The notes below the pieces were generated by a model. The model ran no database searches. It had not been told where the DNA came from and saw only the letters and a program-made list of their open reading frames with translations. Made by a program: the position numbers and the translations under genes. Below, piece after piece: positions 35,001 to 47,000 of a stretch of 64,000 nucleotides of DNA (position 1 is its first letter; each line of letters starts with the position of its first letter). Source of the stretch: Spirometra erinaceieuropaei. Lineage: Eukaryota; Platyhelminthes; Cestoda; Diphyllobothriidea; Diphyllobothriidae. The stretch is from the NCBI GenBank assembly GCA_902702965.1, contig CACRXP010000031.1, positions 1,956,367 to 2,020,366 of the forward strand. Reading direction: 5' to 3'.

Positions 35001-38000
35001 AGGGCTCCGGAATAGAATGACTGACGGTCTTATCGCCAAGGCAACGACTTGCAGACAGGTAGAGATGAGAAGCACTGCATGTAAACCACAGCATGACTAA
35101 TACGGCATATTTCGCTTCATACACCCCCTGTTCTGACTGGCATAGCAATCGGTCGGATCCACTGTTTGATTAGCAGATTTTCGCATACAAAGCGGTTTGA
35201 GCAGGGTTCGGTCTACATAAAGACATACGGGAAGCGTGGATGAGAGTGAGGATTGAGAAGTCTTAAATGATGGTGAACAATTCACGAAAGAAGGACTATT
35301 AATGGTAGCAGTACTGGCTCCAGGAACGATGGTACTAATAGCACAGGTTGCGTATTGATTGCGTTAAACGCTGCCAATGGCAGGCTAGCGTACAGAACAT
35401 GCCTGTTGCGTGTAAGACTGACTGAAACTCAAAAACCCTAACGATATGTAAGCAGGTCGAGGTCATATTGTCTCCCCGTCCTGTGGACGTTTCGAGAAAA
35501 ACCTTTTTGAAGAAACATCACTCTAAATCCTTTGCGGTAGGTTAGCTGGCAGAGTAGAAGGCTAGTTATTATGTAGAGCTGTCAAATAACGCTGCAATCC
35601 GACTAGCAAGCAGTCTTTTTATTCGTCAGAAATCCTGCTTCTGAGAAGAAATGCAAGATGAAAGAGGCAAAACATCTCGGCTGTGTCTTCGATCATGCTG
35701 ATTAACAGCAAGTCAAATTAACAGTCGGTCTTCTGGGAAAGATACCTCCCTTCCTAAAAATTTTACAGGGAAGCAATTCAATCAGTGGAAATTACAGATT
35801 ACTGGGCCATTCTGTCGTCCGGGCTGACAGCAATTTAAGTAGATGTATCACTGTTCAGTTCTGACAAGTAATGAAGTCCGATGGATGATCCCGGTCACCT
35901 TTAAAGAGGTGCACTAGAGAACTTCCAGGAGTCTTTGCTTTGTGTCTCTGGTACAATTCGTAACTGTAGATCGGGGAGATCATAGGGCGATTGCTGCATC
36001 TTCGGCCGGACAACGTAGTGCCGCGTCAAATGTTTCCGTTCAATGCAACATGTCTGAATTATGTCCACAGATCGAGTGTGATTTCTCTGCTTGGCAGGCG
36101 AAATACACCATCCTCGGAGGACTAAAGCACTCTCAGGCCTCTGCTGGTACATTTGCATTCTATCCTCCCTTTCCCTTGCTCTTTCAGTCTATCCCATATT
36201 TGAATTTTTCCGTAAAATATTCTTTACTACTACGAAATCATTGGAAGCGGTTTTTGTATCTCGCCTCGTAGTAGTAAAGGGCAGTAGCCACACTGATTTA
36301 TCTTTCACCCTGAGGCCAGACCGAAAAGAGAAATTGTAGTCGTTCGATTAGCAGCATGCTGTAAATGGGGAAGGGGGGTTTCGGGTGGACGAGAGACAGC
36401 GCCAGAAGAGATTCCGCTCTGTAACTTGATTAACGTCTGTCCACTTGTTACCGCTAGTATTCCCATCCCGCCGGCCGGCTATTTCCTACACGGTCTCGTT
36501 GATTAAGGGGTTACACAGAAGTTACTTGTCCCACTTATTTGCCAGGTCCCAAAGAGCTCTCCGGCATCTCAGTTGTTCCACTAGTGTAGAATGTGAACGT
36601 CACGGAAGACGAAAGCGAACCTGGAGGCTGCTCAGTTCGCCGCCATCTGCCTCAACTTTGGTCAGTACTATCAATGGCCCTGCACCCTCTCCCCCATGTG
36701 CTTTCACTGAGTCGGACCTGTGGTCATTGTGAAACAGTCCTTCTCAGAACTCTTGTTCTATCGGCTTTTTATTTTCTATTATTTTGCAATGCGCTGTACT
36801 GTAATCTTTGGGCGGCTGGCTGTTAGTCGCGGACAGGCGCCGGAGTCTTCTTGAGAATGATAGTCAACGATTGTCAGAGTCAAAATTGCCACATGAGTCA
36901 TCCGTTAGTCCACAGTTCCAACGATGTGTTAGTCCTCTTCAGGAGAAGAGCTCCGTTGAGAGGTGTGGAGGACGAAATGGTCAAATGGGACTATAAAGAT
37001 GACCCTCATCGCCTTTTGTGAAAGCATTGAAAGCCGACTTTTTTCCAGGGTAGGGATGCTGTTGGATTTATGTGGTACATGTACTTGTCACTCAGACGTT
37101 GATCCAATCACCAAGCTCTCCTCAGTTTGCCCCTATAGTTGTCGGCCTTGGCCAGTATTACTCGGTCGACAGAGCGCCCAACCAGACATAGTAGACATTT
37201 GTGAAATCTCGTGACCTCGTCCTTCACTGCTCACGGTCAGTGCGCGTTCATAAGATTAGCGGGTCGATAAGAAAACGGCTTACGGCGGCCGAATGTTAAA
37301 GGTAAATATAAACAGACAATGTTAAGTACACATGCGGGCGGGCAAGGTGCGAGAAGGAGGGGGCAAGTTCTGGCGGCGGCGAAACTAAGTCCAATGTGAG
37401 TACGGCCGCATAGCATGGGCCATTAGTTGGTCGTGTGGAGGGGGGGGGGAGGTAGGGAGCGGGAGAGGGGTGGAATAGGGTTATTTCTCTCAAAGTCTCT
37501 TACCGCGACAGCGCACTGTGGATCACATGACCTAGCCGCTTTCAGAGCTCTGGTTTTCACCTCCGTATTTCCGCGGCTTCTGCTTACCACATCGCCCAGC
37601 CGTCACCTTAAATGCAGCCGTTAGATCTTACGAGAGTGCGACCACCGCGACTGACGATTTTCACTGTGTGCTCCTCCCCAGCAGGCTGAGGGCAGAGACG
37701 GTGACTTGCCCATGAATTAGTTTATAGTGATAGCAGACTTGCGCTGCACCTAACGCACTCTCCCCTCCTTCCCCCATCTGGATCCGGTGTCAGGACAGAG
37801 GTCAGGAAGACCGAAGGCGTAGGAGGGCGTAAGTGGCTGGCGTGGCGTAGATCTGCACCTAGGCGTACCAACCCACCCCCTTGTCCACAATGTACACTGG
37901 CCAGGATTTTATACACCAGGCATCTCAGTTGATACGACGTGAGCCTGCATTTGGGCGCGCCACCAAATGGCGTCGCCACCTGGGTCGCTGTTCACCAACC

Positions 38001-41000
38001 GTTTCGTAAACGAACAACTGGGTGCCTTATTTTTTGCTTTCAGAAACGGCTATAACGAAAGTTCGAGTGCGGAAACGATCGGACGGGTGTGTAGTTGGAC
38101 AGATAGCAGATACACGAAGCACAGGTCTCATGCTTCTCTTCACCGACAGCTCTGGCAACTTTACTTGCTGTTTAGAAGGACGAGACTGTGCCGCCGAAAC
38201 AAGAATTTTAATCGCCCACTTGAAACCGGCGCTAGAAACAGGTTGCATACCTGCGAAGATGGTTGCGCTTAGTGTCACAATTACTCCATTGCCCGCAGAC
38301 CAGCTACTAATTTTCGTAACTTTATCATATGCGTTGGCTATTGACGAGGCGAGTGTTCCGTAATTTGGTTCACAAACACCGTTACATGGACGCAGCTTTT
38401 TCTCGCGCGTTCCGCGGGCCGCTTGCCCACTCTGTCCAGACAAAGCCTCAGCACCGAATTGGCAGAGGCCCGTTAATAGACTGGGGGTCGGAAAAACGGA
38501 AGTCATACAGCTGGCTGCTGAGACGGTTGTCCCTTCTTTTGAAAAGTTCGGTCACGTCGAACTCGAAGGTGTAGCTGGGTCCTAATCAAATGGGTCGCAA
38601 CTTGGGAGCTGATCTCACCCCGCCTAGTCGCCGTTGCGTGTTCGGCCGTCCGCGTCCAGAGTGGTCCTCCAGTTTCCCTGACGTAGTTGCGGTTTCCATT
38701 TCTATCTAAGTTGAATAGTGTTTGCGCGTATGTAAGCGCAGAATGGCAGCAGTATTGTGCTTTATCCTGCTTGTTGCGTATCCCATTTGTTTCGGGTATA
38801 GCGCGGTCGATATGACAGGAGTTCGCCGTCTTGTTATGTGAACTCTGTTCGATGAATAACTGATGCAGGTTAAAACCCGCGGTACACGGAGGCATAGGAC
38901 TGAGTTGTCACGGGTGGATGATGTTTAGCATGTCAGAGATGGTCATTCCAATCTTGCTGTCCTTGACGGTCTGGTCCCTCCATCATTTATTGTTAGTTTG
39001 CTGAATTTGACCTCCAGCTCCGAGGCACCGTAGAATCTTTCATATTTCGTCCTGATATCAGGATAGATCGGTCCACATCATTCCTTGCCTCGGCCAATGA
39101 TCGGCTGGCTTGAGTTCAAACCTCGGGTGTGCCAATGCGTTCCAGTGGGGCATTACTGGGTGATAGGAACTAATGAACCAGAAACGACCATTGCAAAGAC
39201 CCTGTCTTGTTTTCTAACATTGTTAAACATTATAAATACTTTGTAATCCTAGGAATACCTCTTACTTTAATGAGTGAATTGGGTATGGAACTCCGCACAG
39301 TAAAACGAATCAGCTTTGAAATAATTCAGAACACGAAAAAACGGGGACTCGTCTGTAAAAATGCGCACTCCAGATGAGTCTTGCCCGCAAACGGCAAAGC
39401 CTGGGAGAATAACGCTGCTGACAAGGAGAAACAATGATTTTCGCCTAGTGCCACATGAAAAAAACAAACATTATGCAGGCATTAAGAAACAACCCAAAGC
39501 GCGCATTGTTTAAGGGCGTTGTTTTCTTTACAGACAGACAGTCGCACACAGGCAGGAAGAATATCAAACAGAGAGAAAGGGGAATCATGGCGCGAGCAAT
39601 AATATGAGACTGCGTCATGTCCAAATGCACTGTTGACCGGTCTAAGGGAATTTTGTCATCTAGATGGATAGTGTTTCAGGGAATACTACACATCCTGGAC
39701 ATAGTACCAAGTCGAAGTCTGGTCAGAGGCCATGCCAAAAGTTTAAATAGAGAAATCAAAAGAAAGCGTACCCTGGGGATCATACTTGTTTCGGCACCTT
39801 TGCAGAGCACCAAGACGGGCGCGTTGGGATCGAAGTCTGTACTTTCGTCGTCAGTATTCGGAACAGGCTGGATCACGACAGACATGCATTTGCGATCGGA
39901 GTCAAAGTCGAGCACGTCCAGCAGGCGATAGCGCAATGCAGTTCTGTTCTGAACCGTGACAACCTGAAACAAAAGAAGGCAACAGTAGAGGTCTGGCGAA
40001 AGCATAACCACCAATAGATATGCTGGTCCAATCCCGCAATGACCAACATAAGAATGATTCACAGTACGGGAGTTGGCAGATTTAACCAATTCCATTAACT
40101 CTGTTGTAAAAACTTCGGTGGCGTCAATGAGATTGGGGCCCATGGCAGCAAGAGGGAAGGCTTGAGTACGGCCAACGCTTTAACCACCTGAGCCATAATG
40201 CCCCACCGAGAGCTCTGAATTTATACACAATTGGTCTAAACCACCTGCCCAATCTGCTGCAACGTATGGGATCCATAAGCCGGGATACGGTAAGCTGACT
40301 GCCCAGGAGTCTCGACGGGAGCCTCGTAGATCAGGTGGTTGGAGCGTTGGTTGTACTGAAGCCTTGTCTTTGCAGTCGTGAGTTCCAATCTCGTCGAGAT
40401 TGCCCAGACTCTCACAAACGTGCCAGCGAAATTCACGGATAGCAAAAAGTGATTCAGGGGAAAACCGTTCTAAAGTGAGGTATCTTTCTTCGCTGAAGAG
40501 AACCCGCGCGAGGTTACGATGCGAGCAAATATATTGTAGACTTGTCAGTGGCTTACTAATAGGGGTATAACTTCAATCTGGAGCACATGTTTGGTGATGT
40601 GGTGACGAAGTACGTTCGCCTTTACCGAGGGAGCTTCCGTCTTTTAACGAACCATTTTTATGGTAAGATTTACTCTGTATGCCGCCCTGCTATTCCTGTA
40701 CAACTTCGTTGTTCACCCCTAAATTTCCGTGAGAAAAAAACTAACATCTCCGAAGTTCATGATTTCGCTTCTGTTTTTTCCGAGGGAAGTTCCCAGGCCC
40801 CTACCACTGCGCTGTTTCAGTAACCTGTAGCACTTAATCTAATTGGTCCCACTGTCAGTCTAGTTCCGTTTCCTAAAATTCAGCGCGCAATCAAATAGAC
40901 ATATGCACACTAAGCTTCGATTAACACTGCCTGTCGTCTTTAATATCAATTACCTAAGCGGCAGCTAAAAGCCGGGCGTAAGCACTCTAATTGGAGGAAG

Positions 41001-44000
41001 TTGTATCTTCCTCAGAGCACTCTTGTAAATACAAATGGAGCCACAAAAGGGGGGTTATGTGTTAATGATAAAAATCAATCTTTTCGGATTAACTACGGTG
41101 TCGATTAACTACTTTCATACCATGGATCGGTGCGGCAGGTACAGCAGAAACTCCGTGAAAGTGAGAGTACAAGGTATAAATGCACACGAACACAAAAAGA
41201 GCTAATTTTTTTCACAATTATAATGCTAACAAGGAGACATTTGGGACATAAATGACGGACAGATCTCTAAACGTAAGCCAGCCAACATTAAATCGGCTAT
41301 TCTCTTCGGAAAGAGGTTAGACCGTCAGCTTTTTGATTCACGCAGATGTCTCCTTTTTCCTCTAGCTCTGATCAGAAACCGTTCGCTCACGGATGCGACC
41401 CCTAGCCCCAAACGGATCCATGGTTAGACAGTAATTTTGATTCACGTCTCTTCAGCATTTAGCACATATTAAGGAGCTGTATTTACTCGTTAAGGAACAG
41501 TTTTAAGATCGCGGGACGTCTGTTTTATGCCTACAGGACCACACACACACAAATGATGGGTTGACTCATGAGGTGTCGGCTTTATTTGGTACTCGTCAAG
41601 CTACTTCTGGTGGTTTTAGGCGCGCCAGGTTCTACTGTCCCAGCCGCACAAGTAAATTCGGCGCCCGGAAAACAATCGCCTGCTTTATGACTTCTTCTTC
41701 CTCTTCTTCAAATATTTTACATCGAAGTAGAAATTCTAGACTCCCCCGAAGAGGCCGGACGTCAACTCCCCGTCATCTTTGAGCCGCCAGGTAAAGATGA
41801 AGTGGCAGTTGCCGATGCGAGCGAATGCTCGTCTCCAGTGCGTCGTTATGTGCCGCACTATCAAAAAAGGCATTGACGTTGTTCATCACAGCATGGCTCG
41901 CTGACCGTGACCTTTGCTCCGTCGACGAATCGGCTCGGCTCACGTTGAGGTCAGAACTCTCAGAGATACCACATATGCGTTGGCACTTTTGGCAGTGTAG
42001 TGCACTTCGTTCTGCTGAAGGACTATTTCAGAGGAAAAGATCGTGGCATCTGGTTCAGCCCTGACAGATGGGGAAACCTGCTGGAGACCTGCGCATTTAG
42101 CCCTCTAATTAAAAAGGCCTAAGGCCTGGAAACGGAGTGAAGATAAGTCGACGGACTTAGCAGAGAGAAGGCCTTGGCTCCAACGGTTTGAAATAAATTA
42201 GAGACCAATGTACTGGACCAATATTAAGCTTACTGGGCCGAAAGGTCGTCAACGCAGCTGGCGTTACGTTCCGTGGCATCAGAGCGAAGTAAAATGGCAA
42301 AATATGAGGGCCAAGAACACATTTTAGCGAATGTGGCATTTTTAGAATGGGGTTTGCTGTGCTACTGGGTTGAACTGTTGTTTTACTAAACCGGACCGCT
42401 GCCAAAGATTGAGCTGTCGCGGCATCACATGCCAGCTGTGCAAATTATTAGATATTAATTGCCGAGATGCGATGACAACCTCGGACACGTTTATCGCACT
42501 AATTAGTGCGACGCGTAATACAAAAAGATGATCACCCTTTCTGTTTGCCTCAGAAATCAGAGCAGGTACAGCTTACCTGTCAAAACAGTTAGTGAGGGTC
42601 CCGAAAGCAACTCAGAAATCTATTTTATTCTCGAAAAGATGCTGCAAATCATTTAGTATAAACCTCAAAAATGAGAATAGCAGAACAAACTCTGTAAAGT
42701 GAATCCATTCACTGCATTTTGGAGGCCGAACGTGTAACCTAAGTGATTAAATGTCGAGTCAAAGACAACAGAGACACGAAATCACAGCACAGAACCCAGA
42801 AACGATAGGGGAGCACCCACTTGTACGTTCTAAGAGTAAAACAGGCGGTGGAAAGTGCACAGTGCAGTTCGCACGGCCAACAACGAATGGCGATGATGCT
42901 GCATTTTCCCGCTGTCTGTCTACACGGGTGGCCCTTTTTATGGTGCTTGGGACAACAGAGGCGGCAAGTGACCAGTCTAATCCTGCCTTAGGCACCGCCC
43001 TTTACCTGCTGTGTGAACGGGAAGCCACCATCTTGTTTACTTTAGTCGCCACGACAACAGCTGCTCGTTCAGCACTCTCCCACTTTCAAGCAATGTGCCA
43101 CCTCTTCCCCGTGCTAAGCGCTCCCACTGAACCTGATGCTAGGTAAGGACAGTTTGCCGTCCATCCCCCAAAAAAACTACCAGAGTTCGTTTCTTGGGGT
43201 GGAGTGAGTTGGCACTGGCATGGTGGAGAAGGATGCCAATGAGTGTGCGGGATTCGAAGCGGTGTGTTATTGCTAAAAGGCGGGCACAAGGCATGAAACA
43301 AGAAGCAAGTGAGGGCACCTACCAAAAAGCCAGTCTTGTCAACGCCGTGGTATACCACGCCGAAGTCACGACAGCTCTCAACGAAGGCCTTCTCATCAGG
43401 CGAAGATGCCTGTGAAAATATAATTATGGGAGGATGGATTAAAGTAACCTGCAACTGTAGGCTGGCAGATGGGAAGACTTAAGGATTGCAATGATGTTTT
43501 ACAAAAAAACAAGGAGGTCCATGTAACGAGAAATTTAGTTAGTTTATCCTTTACTATGAAAGAACGGAATATAATATGTGGTGGCCAATGTACACTTTAG
43601 CGTTCGGGAAACCGAAATTCTTAGACCCGAAATCACTTAACAGTCTGGGCATTATTGCTGTCTTAGTTGCCAATAGGTGACATGCTCAAAAGAGACGTCC
43701 AGAAGCTGCTGAAATTGCTTGAAAGTAAACAAGCAGACGCTTATAATTTCCGAGTTATTTATTTAAGCACAAACGATTGTTATGTGAAGATCCGAAGCCA
43801 GCGAAGGCGAGAAAAATTTAAGTGCTGCTTTCGTTCTCGGCACGGAATTTGCGGAAATTAAAGGGGCATACTTGTTCACTTGAGGACAAGTGGACACTGG
43901 CAAACGACAACAAATCAATTTGGTCGCAAACAAATGTCTTTCTTCGTTTGGCTTCAGTAGAGGCGCGGTGAATAGTTAACAGCTTCTTAGACGCAGACGG

Positions 44001-47000
44001 TATGACATAGGAAGGCGAAGGCACGATCACTGGGACAGTGATCGTGCCTTCGCCTTCTTCTAAACAAGAACCTGGGATGCGCATACTCTCTTCCATTCGG
44101 TATGACATAAGCCCAATCGGTAAACGTGCATTCAAACAAACATTAACTGAATTACCCCGTTTTAATGGCGCTATGAAGGGCGAGCAAAGTGCGTAATAAC
44201 TGCCAGTGCTGTAATTCAGTGCGTAAAAGACATGCGTACTGCAAATCAAATCTGATAAGATTTAAATAGCTATTTCCAAATTAGCATTTTTCCCAATACA
44301 GCTGACATTCGTTCTCTTTAAGAACCTACCCCTTAAGGACAAGGTTACGAGTGTAAAGGTTTCATGATAGTTCCGACAATCTACGAAGTAGGCAGTCCAT
44401 AAGCGCAAGCGCGGTCTGTCCGCTACACTTGCTGGACTACTTTGATTTTTTTGTTAGGCCACCATAATTCGAAAGTTTAGGGAAAAACTAATACTCATTT
44501 TGAGCTTCTCCATGCGGCGCATGTAATATATATTGTAAATGAGAAAACATTGGCAGTGTGTCCTATCGGAGGGCTTAATGACTTGTAAATAGAGGAAAAC
44601 GCACTTGATAATCATATTCGTCACTATTGATAGTATCCCCCCGACGGATGCTGTTAAAGGCGGCTGCGGCCGCTTGCATTGCGGAGGCACGGCGAAACAC
44701 GCTAGCCGCCCTCTTTGGTGCGACCTTCTTTCGCATATCAAGATGTATTCGAAGCTTTTTCTTCTTCTTTTTCTTCGGTTTGATATCAGTGTCAAACTTA
44801 TCCACGTCACGTTCTACTCGGACGGTGTGGCATAGTGCGAGGTGCAGGAATAGATTGACTGCCGTCATGGGCATGTCGCTGTTTGCTATGCCCGCTGCTG
44901 AGATCCTTGGCGACTGCAAATCTTCTACGGCTGTACTTCCGGTGCTGGGTGCGAGGGGAAAAATGTAGCGATCTTTTGCTAAAAATGCTCCGCTGGCAAC
45001 AGCGAACCTTTGAAATATCATTGTATTTTCTGTGAGGGTGCCGGTTTTGTCAGAAAATAAATACTGCACCTACAAAACATTTGAAACACAGAAAAGGCAA
45101 ATTATTAAGTGTAGGCCGAGAGTTTGACAGTATTGTGTGACCAACATAGCATTTGTTCCTGTGTGGTAAAGCAAAATAAATATAAAGTTGGACTTTCATC
45201 AAGTTATGTAACACCACTTATTCAAACATCGAAAATCATTAATCACGGATTTAACTGATAAAGACACAACCTATTTAACGTTTCCTCCGAGGTTCGCATT
45301 AAAGATTGAGCTCTCGTATCCATAACCATAAACCAGTGCAAAGTAGCCTCGACAGTCTCAGCGATATACTTTCAACCTTTAGGGACGTATCAGAGGAAAA
45401 GCAGAAAATTCGAAAAAAACGATTCTTTAAGTGAGCGAATATCTATGTTCACACGTACATTAATGTGTGAAAACGACGTATGTTTAGAACTATAAACAAC
45501 AGCAATTCGGGAAGAAATTAATTAAGGTCAGTATATGAGTGATTAAAAATGGGATACACTATTTTCTGGAGAATGGGAGGACGATAAACAACGTCTTAGT
45601 GAAGATATTGTATGCATGAAAATTGGTGTTTGCAGTAGCACAACGAGTGGCATACAGATGCTGCGGAAGATAAAGTTATTGGTAGGAGGGTGTGATTTGT
45701 CTCTAGCAAACAGGTCGATTTAAAAGAAAGTGAAGTATAATCTGTCGTGGCTAGGCCAGATGCGCTTGCAAATATTTGAAAATATTTGTTAGGGTAGACA
45801 GAATTTGTTGAGGAATACGGTCCTAAACATTGACAAATATTATTCTAGCCTTTTAAACGTCAGTTTATGAAAGGAATAATTGTCATACACAAAAATATTT
45901 TAGAAGACTGGTACCTGACCCATTTCCTCCAGAATGTCTGAAGTGACAACAACTGCTGGTTGATCCATTTCAGCGTCGTACATCTCTATATCCCACCCAA
46001 AGAACATGGATCCAAAAAATTTTTGTAACTCAATCGTTACATAAAGGGAAATTGGAATAATATAATTGAAGAGAACGAGGAAGCCGAGAAAGTCTTGGAC
46101 GATCTGCCACGTAGTCGAGCTTGGGAGATAGACATACCATGCCGTTGTGGGTTTGAGAAAATATTTGAGAACGGTGTAAAATGCACTCACAAAAAGCAAA
46201 AGTCCTAGAAAGACAAGAAGGAAACTATTCAGTTTTCGTTCAATTTGCGAATACTTCGTTTGCTTTCCTTTTGAATTAAGAGACATCTTTGTGTCTGCCC
46301 CTGTGTACACAGCGCAACCGTACACAAAGTCTGTATTTCGCAATTGGGCTCCACGAAGAAGGAGGCATTCAGGACTGGCCGGTTGTGTGATGACATTGCT
46401 TGATTCATTGATAGTCACCTCAATTTTACCGAAAAACTTGTAAAAGTCAACGATAGGCTGTTGACAAGTTATTTTCCCCTTGAGATTTTTGCTTATCAAT
46501 TCAGGCGAATCCAATCCTTTTGTTGCCGATATGGCCACAAAGCGCTTAAGATTAGTTTCTCCATCCAGGCTGGCCGTTGTTATGAAACATTCACCGTTTT
46601 CTTCACTCGAGCTAATTAAAAGCAAATCGCAGGGGAAGGTTTCGTTTGCCCGGACGAGGACAATGTCACCAACCTTAATTTCGTACGCCTTCAACGTAGT
46701 TAATTCTCCATTAATATTCACTACTTGGACCGGTGCGTTGTTCACTTCACGGTCAGCACGATGACGAAGCCAATCTTCGTAACCTTGTTTGACCATTGTG
46801 AGCAATATGACAAAAACCAGTGGGAGAATTGACGTAATGGGTGAGACTGGTGAGTCAGTGAACAGCTGGACGACGGCGATGCACAAGAAATAGAAGTTGG
46901 CAATGCGCTGAGCCTGTTCCTCCAAATTTTGGAAGAAAAATCCGTACCAAGTGTATCTGGATGTACTAATCTCATTGTTTCCATAGAGTTTCTTTAGGGA

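Noticed and set aside
38027..38506. 159-codon minus-strand frame
   Set aside because: Follows the GIY-YIG fragment but shows no recognisable domain; overlaps other frames.
41556..41582. Single foldback-like terminus
   Set aside because: Only about 25 bases resemble the family end and no arm follows.
46480..46764. Plus-strand 94-codon frame
   Set aside because: Antisense of ATPase exon 1.
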